The notes under the pieces are model-generated. The model made no database searches. It had not been told where the DNA came from and saw only the letters and a program-made list of their open reading frames with translations. Shown here piece by piece: positions 1-8,155 of a stretch of DNA of 64,000 bases; positions within the stretch are counted from its first letter, which is position 1, and the number at the start of each line of letters is the position of its first letter. Made by a program: the position numbers and the translations under genes. Source of the DNA: JANXXV01 sp038230275 (GTDB taxonomy: Bacteria; Acidobacteriota; Terriglobia; Bryobacterales; Bryobacteraceae); the NCBI GenBank assembly GCA_038230275.1, contig JBBRNO010000008.1, positions 1-64,000 of the forward strand, in the 5' to 3' direction.

Positions 1-34
1 CGGATCGCCGCCCTAAGCGAAATCTAGAAACTCT

Positions 35-105
35 GTTATCCGCGTGCATCAGCGTGCATCGGCGGCCAATTCTTTAGCCGCTGATACACGCTGATGCCCA
101 CAGAT
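35..105. repeat. Dispersed palindromic repeat, copy 1
   Basis: The ends are degenerate inverted repeats built on ATCCGCGTGCATC-like words, and the centre contains GCGGCCAATTCTTTAGCCGC. The centre is found again in reverse orientation at 15000-15062, where about 30 bases match perfectly. The rest of positions 1-254 holds no gene that I can support. Confidence 0.75.
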
Positions 106-254
106 CAGACCATATCAATCAAGCCGTGAACGCATCCGCCGTTCACGTCCCGGCCAACTTTATTTCTCCCGCCAAATCAGCAACATCCCAAAATTTCCAA
201 ACCCTCCAGCCACCCCATGCTCTAACCTCAAGCCGAAAAGCGAGGTACGTCCAC

Positions 255-908
255 ATGGTCTCGGAAGCAAAGTTAGCAGCGAACCGGCGCAATGCCCAAC
301 GGTCCACCGGACCGCGTACTCCCGAAGGCAAAGCCAGAAGTGCGTCCAATTCCACCATTCACAATTTCCGCTCCCGCCGTCCGCCAGAGCTAACCCCGGA
401 AGACCACCAAGCCATCACCCAAATCGCACACCATTTCCGCCCGGACGCCCAACCCCAAACACCCGCCGAAGAAGCCATCCTGCAAGATTTCGCCACCGCC
501 GTGCACCTCCGCGCCCAGGTCGAACACGCGCTCGACGAAGCGTTTTGTACCAACGAACCCACCGCCCTCAAATACCTCGATCGCCACCACTCCGCCGCCC
601 TCACCCGGTTCAACCGCGCCTATGACGGCTACAAGCAACTCCTCCACCGCGAAATCGCAATTTGTACCAACGAACCCACGGCCAAACCCGCGACTCAAAC
701 GGAAAACTACCCGGCTTGCCAAAACACGTCTTATCCGATTAATTCCATTCATCGTGGCCCAATGCTTTTCTCGGGCACGCTCGCCAGTCATACCGAACCA
801 CGCCAAATATCCCGCTTCTCCTACCACGGCCTCCCGTCTTACGCCCACCCACCCCCAAATCTCACGGAGTTTTGTCATAAATCTGCAACCGGAAGTCCGC
901 TATCCTAG
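255..908 (+). CDS. Conserved hypothetical protein of the ANRRNAQ type
   Basis: The protein has 217 residues if it starts at the ATG at 255; a GTG at 126 would add 43 residues that look like non-coding sequence. The N-terminus carries the motif ANRRNAQRSTGPRTPEGKAR, which I recall from a multi-copy family in acidobacterial and planctomycete genomes whose function is unknown. Residues of about 50-130 are predicted helical. The C-terminal third is proline-, threonine- and asparagine-rich and contains CTNEPTA twice, encoded by near-identical DNA around 545-565 and 662-682, so this part may be a repeat captured into the reading frame. No catalytic motif is visible. The family is often found near repeats, and here a palindromic repeat lies just upstream. 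The true 3' end of the functional gene is uncertain. Confidence 0.6.
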   Translation: MVSEAKLAANRRNAQRSTGPRTPEGKARSASNSTIHNFRSRRPPELTPEDHQAITQIAHHFRPDAQPQTPAEEAILQDFATAVHLRAQVEHALDEAFCTNEPTALKYLDRHHSAALTRFNRAYDGYKQLLHREIAICTNEPTAKPATQTENYPACQNTSYPINSIHRGPMLFSGTLASHTEPRQISRFSYHGLPSYAHPPPNLTEFCHKSATGSPLS

Positions 909-1013
909 GGAGTAGCGTTAGGGTCTTTGAAAATCTTGAGTTGGACACTCCGCATTGCCCGGTATCCACCGCGGCGTCCTGTAGTCAATCCAACCAAAGG
1001 GGAAGGTCGAAAG

Positions 1014-4000
1014 ATGAGGAAAAAGGGATTATTTCTGTTTCTACTTTGCACATTCTTGTGCAGTGTAAGTATTTTTGCGCAGTCAGTTGCCGGGTTGGGA
1101 GCCATTTCCGGAACTGTGCGGGACGCATCCGGTGCCACGATCGGCGACGCGCAGGTAATCGTCGCCAACGACTCGAAAGGCATCAAGCGTACGCTTAGCA
1201 CCACGCCGGCAGGGGCGTTCACCGCACCCTCGCTGGTTCCCGCGGAGGGCTACAGCATAACCATCAACAAGCAGGGCTTCAGCGAATATGTGCTGAAAAA
1301 CCTGCAAGTCATGGTCGGCCAAAACATCGGACTGGAGGCAATCCTCTCAGTCGCCGGCGCCAGCACACAGGTTTCCGTGGAAGGTACTGCCCCGATTGTC
1401 GATTCCACCAAGACGGACGTTTCAGTGGTCGTCGGCTCCGCTCAAATTCAAGACCTCCCCATTAACGGCCGCCGCGTGGATTCGTTCGCTTTGCTGGCGC
1501 CCGCAGTGGTGCCTGACGGAACTTTTGGACTGATTTCGTTCCGCGGCATTGCCGGTGGTAACGCGTTCCTGACCGACGGCAACGACACAACCCAGCAATA
1601 CTACAACGAGAATGCAGGTAGAACGCGCATTACATCGCAGATCTCGCAAGATGCCGTCCAGGAATTCCAAGTCGTCTCTAACAACTACTCGGCTGAGTTC
1701 GGCCATGCGATGGGCGGTGTCATTAACACCGTAACCCGCAGCGGCTCCAACGACTTTCACGGCACCGGCTATTGGTTCTTCCGCAACCAGGAATTCAACG
1801 CCAAAGACACCTTTGCCACCATCAACGCGCAGGAGAAGCGCAACCAACTGGGAGCCAGCGCAGGCGGCAGAATTATTAAGGATAAGTTGTTCTACTTCTT
1901 TAACTACGAAGCCATGCGCCGCGAGTTTCCGCTGATTGCCTCCATTTCGTCGGCCGGAAATCCTTTGTTCAGCACCAATGGCACTTTCATCGGTACTTGC
2001 GCCGCCACGGCAGCGATTCCGGTTACGCAGGCGCAGTGCGATACGGCACGGAACTTTCTGAACCGTCAGTTCCAGACCATCCCCCGTACCACCAACCAGG
2101 ATCTGGGCTTTGGCAAACTCGATTGGCGCCCCACTGAACGAAATTCTTTCAGCGCCAGCTTGAACATCTTGCGCTGGGTTTCCCCCAACGGCCTGCAAAC
2201 GGCGGCAACCTTGAATAATGGACAAGGCGTCGGTAACAACGTCAACTCGTCGGTCCGGTCCAAGTACGGCCGGGTGGCCTGGACTGCCATTCCCACCAAT
2301 AGCATGGTGAACGAATTCCGCTTCGGCTGGTTTAAGGACAAGCAGTTCGACTATCCGAACGATTCACTCGCCGTCCCCGGCATCGGATTCCTGGGGATCA
2401 GCATCACCGGGCAATCCAGCCTCGGCACAGCCACCGATTATCCGCGCACAAACCCCAGCGAAAACCGTTACCAATTCGCCGATACAATCACTTGGACCAA
2501 GGGAAAGCATACGATCAAGGCCGGCATCGACTTCTTCCGCACGGAAGATTACACCAACCTGCTGTTCAATCGCACTGGAACGTATAGCTTCCCCAGCTTT
2601 AGCGCACTCGCTTATAACCTCAGCGGTAACACCACCGGAAGCAAGGACTGGCTGACCTTCACACAGGCCATCGGCAACCCGGTCGTCGATTTCTTCATCA
2701 AGGATTACAGCTTCTTTGTGCAGGATCAGTACAAGCTCACCCCGCGCTTCACCATCAATCTGGGCGCCCGCTACGACTACACCGACATTCCTCAACCCAC
2801 GGTGACCAATCCGGATTATCCCGCCACCGGGCGAATCCCGTCATTCGGTAAGCAATTTGCCCCTCGAATCGGTTTCGCCTATTCGCTGGATAACCAGAGC
2901 AAGACCGTGCTGCGCGCCGGCTACGGGATTTTCTATGGACGGTATCCGGGTGGGCTGATCAACACCTTCTTCCTGGGCAACGGCCTCTACCAAAAATCGA
3001 TTTCGTTGAACTCCTCCGCCGCCGCCGATAAAGCCGCCGGGCCGGTCTTTCCCAATGTTCTGCCGTCTTCCGGGAACTTCAATCCGCCCGTGGGTTCGGT
3101 CAATCTGAACATCGCTTCCAGCAACTTCCGGACGCCTTACACCCAGCAGGCAGATTTCGCCATTGAGCGTCAGCTCGCGTCCGATCTGGCGGTAACCGTG
3201 TCCTACATTTGGAGCCGCGGCTTGCACCTCACCTCGGTGGACGACGTCAATATCGGTGCCGCCGGCCCGTTGGTCTCCTACCGCATCAATGATGCCGGCG
3301 GGAATCAAACCGGCAGTTACACCACTCCGGTCTATGTCCGGCAGAATCGCGTAGATACCCGCTATTCGCGGCTCAATGTTGTGGGCTCCGGTCTCAATAG
3401 CTGGTACAACGGACTCGCCACACAGTTGACCAAGCGGATGTCCCACGGCGTTACCGGGTCGCTGTCCTACACCTGGTCGCACGCCATCGACAACGGGCAG
3501 GGTGGCGCGGGTACGCCGAATGTATTCGGCAGCGGCGGTCCGCAAAACTACACCCCGGGAAACTATAACGCTGACAAGGGAAGCTCGTCTCTCGACATCC
3601 GCCACCGCATGGTGACCGGTGCTACCTGGAATCCGGTGTTCACCCGCAGCAACAGCACGATCGCGAAATACCTGATCAACAACTGGGCACTAGCGGGCAT
3701 CGCGACACTTTCCTCCTCGCCTGCGGTTACCCCCACGGTACAGATTTCATCGGCATTCGCCCCGGCGCCGTTCACGTCCGCCTTCACCGGCAGTTTGAAC
3801 GGCTATGCGGCGGGCGGACTTAATAATCGCGTTCCCTTCCTGCCGGTGAATAGCATTCTGGTCGGCAAGGTGGAACGGATCGATCTGCGCCTCACCAAAG
3901 CCTTCCCGATTACCGAGCGCTTCAAGGCGATGTTTACTTTCGATGCGTTTAACCTGCTCAATCACCGCTACTTTACCGGAGTCAACACGCGGACCTATAT

Positions 4001-4130
4001 CGGATCCGTTGTCGGTGGCGTACCGGTGCTGAATCCGGATACAACCAGCGGCACCGGAACCTCATCAAGTGGATTCCCCGACGGAACCAACGCCCGCAGA
4101 CTGCAATTGGGCCTCCGGTTCAACTGGTAG
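1014..4130 (+). CDS. TonB-dependent receptor with carboxypeptidase regulatory-like domain (Oar-like)
   Basis: This 1038-residue outer-membrane protein most likely imports a large substrate powered by TonB. The ATG at 1014 is preferred over 927 because it gives a clean signal peptide (residues 1-22, ending IFAQ) behind a purine-rich GGGGAAGG site. Residues of about 28-115 form a carboxypeptidase-regulatory-like beta sandwich (ISGTVRDASGATI). A plug domain follows (about 120-250, with DLPINGRR and the GxVNTVTRSGSNDFHG segment). The rest is a long beta barrel ending in the aromatic LGLRFNW. This architecture and length are typical of the expanded Oar-like family of Acidobacteriota. The substrate cannot be read from the sequence. 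It is followed by a hairpin at 4143 and an SDR gene. Confidence 0.9.
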   Translation: MRKKGLFLFLLCTFLCSVSIFAQSVAGLGAISGTVRDASGATIGDAQVIVANDSKGIKRTLSTTPAGAFTAPSLVPAEGYSITINKQGFSEYVLKNLQVMVGQNIGLEAILSVAGASTQVSVEGTAPIVDSTKTDVSVVVGSAQIQDLPINGRRVDSFALLAPAVVPDGTFGLISFRGIAGGNAFLTDGNDTTQQYYNENAGRTRITSQISQDAVQEFQVVSNNYSAEFGHAMGGVINTVTRSGSNDFHGTGYWFFRNQEFNAKDTFATINAQEKRNQLGASAGGRIIKDKLFYFFNYEAMRREFPLIASISSAGNPLFSTNGTFIGTCAATAAIPVTQAQCDTARNFLNRQFQTIPRTTNQDLGFGKLDWRPTERNSFSASLNILRWVSPNGLQTAATLNNGQGVGNNVNSSVRSKYGRVAWTAIPTNSMVNEFRFGWFKDKQFDYPNDSLAVPGIGFLGISITGQSSLGTATDYPRTNPSENRYQFADTITWTKGKHTIKAGIDFFRTEDYTNLLFNRTGTYSFPSFSALAYNLSGNTTGSKDWLTFTQAIGNPVVDFFIKDYSFFVQDQYKLTPRFTINLGARYDYTDIPQPTVTNPDYPATGRIPSFGKQFAPRIGFAYSLDNQSKTVLRAGYGIFYGRYPGGLINTFFLGNGLYQKSISLNSSAAADKAAGPVFPNVLPSSGNFNPPVGSVNLNIASSNFRTPYTQQADFAIERQLASDLAVTVSYIWSRGLHLTSVDDVNIGAAGPLVSYRINDAGGNQTGSYTTPVYVRQNRVDTRYSRLNVVGSGLNSWYNGLATQLTKRMSHGVTGSLSYTWSHAIDNGQGGAGTPNVFGSGGPQNYTPGNYNADKGSSSLDIRHRMVTGATWNPVFTRSNSTIAKYLINNWALAGIATLSSSPAVTPTVQISSAFAPAPFTSAFTGSLNGYAAGGLNNRVPFLPVNSILVGKVERIDLRLTKAFPITERFKAMFTFDAFNLLNHRYFTGVNTRTYIGSVVGGVPVLNPDTTSGTGTSSSGFPDGTNARRLQLGLRFNW

Positions 4131-4142
4131 GACGCCATTCCA

Positions 4143-4166
4143 CGGGCAGATCGCAAGACCTGCCCG
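4143..4166 (+). terminator. Weak hairpin after the TonB receptor
   Basis: CGGGCAG (4143-4149) pairs with CTGCCCG (4160-4166) around a 10-base loop, followed by ATTCTGCTTT. The short U-rich tail makes it a weak intrinsic terminator candidate that separates the receptor from the SDR gene. Confidence 0.4.
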
Positions 4167-4188
4167 ATTCTGCTTTACAATCGGATCA

Positions 4189-4938
4189 ATGCAAACATCT
4201 TTTCGACTCGACGGAAAAAAAGCTCTCGTCACAGGCGGTGCCAGCGGCATCGGAGAAGCACTCAGCCGGGTATTCACAAATGCCGGTGCGTCGGTGGTGA
4301 TCGCCGACATTGATAAATCGAAGGCCGAAGCGCTAACCCGCGAACTGCCCGGCGCGTCCATGGTGATGTGCGATATCACCGACGAAACGTCTGTGAAACA
4401 GGCGTTCGCCAGCCTCGGAAACCTGGATATCTTGATAAACAACGCCGGTATCGGATTGGTCGGCGGCGTGGAAGAGACGGAACTAGCAGACTTTCAGCGG
4501 ATTTTCCGCGTCAATGTGGAAGGTGCTTTCCTGGTTACCAAACACGCGGTGCCGCTGTTGGTGGCATCCCATGGGGCGATGGTGAACATCGGCTCGGTAG
4601 CTGGATTGATTGGTGTGAAAAAGCGATTTGCGTATTGTGCGACGAAGGGCGCCATCGTGGCCATGACGCGGCAGCTTGCCGTGGATTACCCAACGCAATT
4701 CCGGGTCAACTGCATTTGTCCTGGAACCGTCGATACCCCGTTCGTCGAAGGGTATCTCGAAAAGTATCATAAGCATGAAAAGGAAGAGATGCGCCGGCAG
4801 TTGAGCCAACGACAGCCGATTGGGCGCTTGGGGCAACCTACTGAAATTGCGAATTTGGCGCTTTATCTGGTGTCGGCGGAGGCTGGCTTTGTGAACGGCT
4901 CGGTAATTCCGATCGACGGCGGCTGGACCGCGGCCTAG
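4189..4938 (+). CDS. SDR-family NAD(P)-dependent dehydrogenase
   Basis: This is a classical short-chain dehydrogenase of 249 residues, cytoplasmic. Visible motifs are the cofactor-binding TGGASGIG near residue 13, NNAG near 85, the catalytic serine in NIGSVAG, and the YCATK active site. The C-terminus ends GSVIPIDGGW as usual. The segment CPGTVDTPF resembles 2-keto-3-deoxy-fuconate/rhamnonate-type sugar-acid dehydrogenases and the BDH2 group, so a sugar-acid substrate is plausible but inferred. The ATG at 4189 is chosen because the upstream in-frame extension to 4069 runs inside the preceding receptor gene and hairpin. It has no obvious operon partner. Confidence 0.85.
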   Translation: MQTSFRLDGKKALVTGGASGIGEALSRVFTNAGASVVIADIDKSKAEALTRELPGASMVMCDITDETSVKQAFASLGNLDILINNAGIGLVGGVEETELADFQRIFRVNVEGAFLVTKHAVPLLVASHGAMVNIGSVAGLIGVKKRFAYCATKGAIVAMTRQLAVDYPTQFRVNCICPGTVDTPFVEGYLEKYHKHEKEEMRRQLSQRQPIGRLGQPTEIANLALYLVSAEAGFVNGSVIPIDGGWTAA

Positions 4939-5038
4939 AACCGGAAGCTATAGGTTTCTGGTACTTTTGCCGATATCAGATCTAGAGACAGAAAAAACAA
5001 TTTGTGTTAAAAATGATACGATAGTCGGAATTAGGAAA

Positions 5039-6241
5039 ATGCGTCTCACTCCCATACCGCGCCTCATCATCCTGTTGTTGGCCATCTTCTCGCTGGCAGG
5101 AACGTCCTTCGGGTTGACCAAAGTGAAGAAAGCGAACCGGAAGTCCAAACCGGTCGTCGCCAAGCCGCTGACCAAGCCGCCCAATGCCGCGAAGGAATTG
5201 CGGAAGCACAAACCGCGGCCCAAGCATGCCAGCTCTTTTGTACCCGCTGGCGGGCGCGTTGGTTCCGGACCGTGGACTGAACCCACGTTCGCGGATTCCA
5301 CTCTGGGCGATCAGATTGACGGGGAAGACCTGGTGGTCCGGCGGGCCGCGGTGGAAGCTCTCGGGCCTTTCAACGGCACCATCGTGGTGGCGGATCCGGC
5401 CACCGGCCGCGTCCTTACCATCGTGAATCAGAAGTTGGCTTTTAAGAGCGGATTCCAACCTTGCTCCACGATTAAGATCGTGGCGGCGTTGGCGGGTTTG
5501 AGTGAAGGAATCATCGACCGGAATACGTCCATGCGGCTCTACGGTCGCACCAGCATGAATCTTACTAATGCTCTGGCTCATTCCAACAACAACTACTTTG
5601 CGAACGTAGGCATCAAGTTGGGCTTTGAAAAAGTAAGCTACTACGCCCGGCTGTTCGGGTTGGGTGAAAAGGCCGGCCTGAATATTGACGGTGAACAGGC
5701 AGGCACGCTGCCGGCGGCTCCCCCGAAAAATGGCGGCATGGGCATGATGACCAGTTTCGGCGAAGGTATCGCGCTTACGCCTTTGCAACTGGCGGGTTTG
5801 GTCTCGGCCGTGGCAAACGGCGGCACGCTCTACTACCTGCAACATCCGGCAAGTTTGGGAGAGTTGGAGAAATTCGTTCCCCGTGTGAAGCGCCATTTGG
5901 CCATTCAGGAATCGATTCCGGAAGTGAAGCCCGGCATGATGGGCGCGGTAGAGTACGGAACCGCACGGCGGGCCAATTACGACCCCAATGAGCCGATCTT
6001 TGGCAAAACGGGTACCTGCACCGACAGCGCTACGCCAACGCATCTCGGCTGGTTTGGATCGTTCAACGATGTGCTCAGCAAGAAATTGACGGTAGTGGTT
6101 CTGTTGACCGGCGGCCGGCCTGTAAGCGGCCCGGTGGCTGCAGGTGTGGCCGGAAACGTCTACCGGAACCTCTCGCAGCAGAACTACTTTGCGCAGCGGC
6201 GGACTATTTCGCCGGTGGCAATGATTACCGGCGGCCTCTAA
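5039..6241 (+). CDS. Stand-alone penicillin-binding transpeptidase
   Basis: This 400-residue exported or membrane-tethered protein carries a complete serine transpeptidase domain: the nucleophile motif STIK (S143-K146), SNN (S182-N184) and KTG (K323-G325). It should cross-link peptidoglycan or act as a D,D-peptidase. A hydrophobic segment spans about residues 8-24, then a strongly basic, Lys/Pro-rich stretch at about 28-63 precedes the catalytic domain. The transglycosylase domain of class A PBPs and the dimerisation domain of class B PBPs are both absent, so it is shorter than PBP2 or FtsI. A class D-like or orphan transpeptidase role is possible. The last four bases overlap the stop of the convergent obgE gene. 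The ATG at 5039 was chosen over 4967 because it places the signal segment at the N-terminus. Confidence 0.85.
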   Translation: MRLTPIPRLIILLLAIFSLAGTSFGLTKVKKANRKSKPVVAKPLTKPPNAAKELRKHKPRPKHASSFVPAGGRVGSGPWTEPTFADSTLGDQIDGEDLVVRRAAVEALGPFNGTIVVADPATGRVLTIVNQKLAFKSGFQPCSTIKIVAALAGLSEGIIDRNTSMRLYGRTSMNLTNALAHSNNNYFANVGIKLGFEKVSYYARLFGLGEKAGLNIDGEQAGTLPAAPPKNGGMGMMTSFGEGIALTPLQLAGLVSAVANGGTLYYLQHPASLGELEKFVPRVKRHLAIQESIPEVKPGMMGAVEYGTARRANYDPNEPIFGKTGTCTDSATPTHLGWFGSFNDVLSKKLTVVVLLTGGRPVSGPVAAGVAGNVYRNLSQQNYFAQRRTISPVAMITGGL

Positions 6242-7245
6242 ACCGCCACCGGAGCGAGCGCAATCTCCGCCATCGCGGTTTTCAGCTTTTCCAGGCCCTG
6301 ACCCGTCACGCTGGAGATTTCAAACAGCGGCAGGTTTTCCTCCGCCGCCAAAGCCCTCACGGATGCCAGCCGGTCTTCATCCTGGGCCACGTCTACCTTC
6401 GTTGCCACCAGCAACATCGGCTTCTTGACCAGATCTTCGCTGAACTGCCCCAGCTCTTCCATCACAATCCGGAAGTCCTGAACCGGGTCGCGGCCAGTCG
6501 TTTCAGAAACGTCCAGCAAGTGCACCAGCAGCCGGGTACGCTCGATATGCCGCAGAAATTGAATGCCCAGGCCATGCCCCAGATGCGCCCCTTCAATCAA
6601 GCCTGGGATATCCGCTACCACGAAACTCTTGTCGTTATCGACACTGACGACCCCAAGATTCGGAACCAGAGTCGTAAACGGGTAGTCGGCAATCTTTGGT
6701 TTGGCTGCGGAGATTCTGGAAATGAGCGTGGACTTCCCGGCGTTCGGGAACCCGACCAGTCCAACGTCAGCCAGAAGCTTGAGCTCCAGCCGGAGCTTCT
6801 TCTCTTCCCCAGGCTTGCCGTCTTCGTGTTCGGTCGGCGCCTGATGCGTCGAGCTGACAAACCGCGCGTTGCCGCGGCCGCCGCGGCCGCCTTTGGCAAT
6901 AGTCTCGCTTTGGCCGCTCTCTGTGAAGTCGAAGAGCTGCTCGCCGGTTGCGTCGTCGTAAACCACGGTGCCGACAGGTACCGGCAGCACAACGTCAAAA
7001 CCGTCCTTACCCTTGCAGTTACTTCCCTCTCCATGGCGTCCGCGTTGGGCGGCATGTTCGGGGTTGAACCGGAAATGGAGGAGTGTGTTGTAGTGTTCGC
7101 TAGCAACCATGGTGACGGTGCCGCCGCGCCCGCCATCGCCGCCGCTGGGTCCGCCCCTGGGAACGTATTTCTCGCGGCGGAACGCAAGACAGCCGTTGCC
7201 GCCATCGCCCGCCTTTACCTTGATTCTTACTTCATCGATAAACAT
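6238..7245 (-). CDS. obgE: GTPase Obg (ribosome assembly)
   Basis: This 335-residue GTPase acts in late 50S ribosomal subunit assembly and stress control. The glycine-rich Obg fold fills residues 1-158 (GGDGGRGG, GKGGRGGRGN), and the G domain follows with GFPNAGKST (G1), DIPGLIEGAH (G3) and ATKVD (G4). The protein ends soon after the G domain, so the optional C-terminal OCT domain is missing, as in many bacteria. It lies downstream of rplU and rpmA in the usual order, but a strong hairpin with a U tract sits in the 74-base gap, and no Shine-Dalgarno sequence is visible before the ATG. Confidence 0.97.
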   Translation of the reverse strand: MFIDEVRIKVKAGDGGNGCLAFRREKYVPRGGPSGGDGGRGGTVTMVASEHYNTLLHFRFNPEHAAQRGRHGEGSNCKGKDGFDVVLPVPVGTVVYDDATGEQLFDFTESGQSETIAKGGRGGRGNARFVSSTHQAPTEHEDGKPGEEKKLRLELKLLADVGLVGFPNAGKSTLISRISAAKPKIADYPFTTLVPNLGVVSVDNDKSFVVADIPGLIEGAHLGHGLGIQFLRHIERTRLLVHLLDVSETTGRDPVQDFRIVMEELGQFSEDLVKKPMLLVATKVDVAQDEDRLASVRALAAEENLPLFEISSVTGQGLEKLKTAMAEIALAPVAV

Positions 7246-7249
7246 TTGG

Positions 7250-7289
7250 AGGAAAAGAAAAAGGACCGCGCGGTCTCAACCGGCGGTCC
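7250..7289 (-). terminator. Intrinsic terminator or attenuator between rpmA and obgE
   Basis: On the minus strand GGACCGC pairs with GCGGTCC (plus positions 7263-7289), followed by TTTTTCTTTTCC. This is a good rho-independent terminator. It would end the rplU-rpmA transcript or attenuate read-through into obgE. Confidence 0.7.
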
Positions 7290-7319
7290 TTTGATTTTAC
7301 TGAAGAACCTGAAAAGCAG

Positions 7320-7607
7320 TTACGCTTCGACTGTTTCGGGGGTGGCTGCTACGGCTTCGATTTTGATGCTGATGAACTTGCCCAGCCGGCCACGGTCGCG
7401 AAATTCCACGATACCGGGGAGGCGCGCAAACAGCGTATCGTCCTTGCCAATGCCGACGTTCTCACCCGGTTTATACTTGGTGCCGCGCTGGCGCACCAAA
7501 ATGGAACCACCAGTTACGAGCTCGCCGCCGAATCGCTTAATTCCAAGCCGCTGCGCATTAGAGTCGCGGCCATTCTTTGAACTGCCTAATCCTTTTTTAT
7601 GTGCCAT
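7320..7607 (-). CDS. rpmA: 50S ribosomal protein L27
   Basis: The 95-residue product is a ribosomal protein whose N-terminal tail reaches the peptidyl-transferase centre. The sequence begins MAHKKGLGSSKNGRDSNAQR and contains the family signature GGSILVRQRGTKYKPG. There is no cleavable N-terminal extension of the Firmicutes type. The C-terminus has a short acidic extension. It is 14 bases downstream of rplU in the conserved L21-L27 pair. Confidence 0.98.
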   Translation of the reverse strand: MAHKKGLGSSKNGRDSNAQRLGIKRFGGELVTGGSILVRQRGTKYKPGENVGIGKDDTLFARLPGIVEFRDRGRLGKFISIKIEAVAATPETVEA

Positions 7608-7621
7608 TGATCAACTCCGGG

Positions 7622-7933
7622 CTAAACAAGTACGTCGCTGACAGTCACCTGGGTAAAGTTCTGCCGGTGACCCTGCGTGCGCCTGTACTGCTTCTTTCTC
7701 TTAAACTTGAACACGATGACTTTCTCGCCGCGGCCATGCCCGGAAATGGTGGCAACTACTTTCGCATTGGCCAACCCGGTGCCCGTAATGAACTCGCCGG
7801 AAGCGCTCGAAACCGCGAGCAAACCGCCAAATTCTACCTCGGAACCAACCTCGGCTTCAATGCTTTCCACCTGGAGTTTGTCGCCCGGCGCGACGCGATA
7901 TTGCTTGCCACCAGTCTGAATTACTGCGTACAT
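7622..7933 (-). CDS. rplU: 50S ribosomal protein L21
   Basis: This 103-residue 50S protein binds 23S rRNA. It starts MYAVIQTGGKQYRVAPGD, the universal L21 signature, and ends in the KRKKQYRRTQGHRQ basic segment. It is the first gene of the rplU-rpmA-(obgE) cluster. The 220-base intergenic stretch upstream (7934-8155), shared with a divergent histidine kinase, must hold promoters for both. I see no confident promoter there, and no known ribosomal leader structure that I can name with certainty. Confidence 0.98.
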   Translation of the reverse strand: MYAVIQTGGKQYRVAPGDKLQVESIEAEVGSEVEFGGLLAVSSASGEFITGTGLANAKVVATISGHGRGEKVIVFKFKRKKQYRRTQGHRQNFTQVTVSDVLV

Positions 7934-8155
7934 AGGATCCTCTTGTTGTATTGACTTTCCGGTAGGCTACTTGAGGGAGCACACACCAGGGGCCGCGCTA
8001 GACGAGCCGCAACTTAATATCGTACACCATTCACCACCCCGGTGTCACTTTTCCAGCTGGCGGGGATCCTGGAGCACCGACTAAAACTACGGAAACTAAT
8101 GTACTAGTGCACCCCCTTCTAGTGTTAAGATCTTAGATTCAAGTTTATTTCGAGT

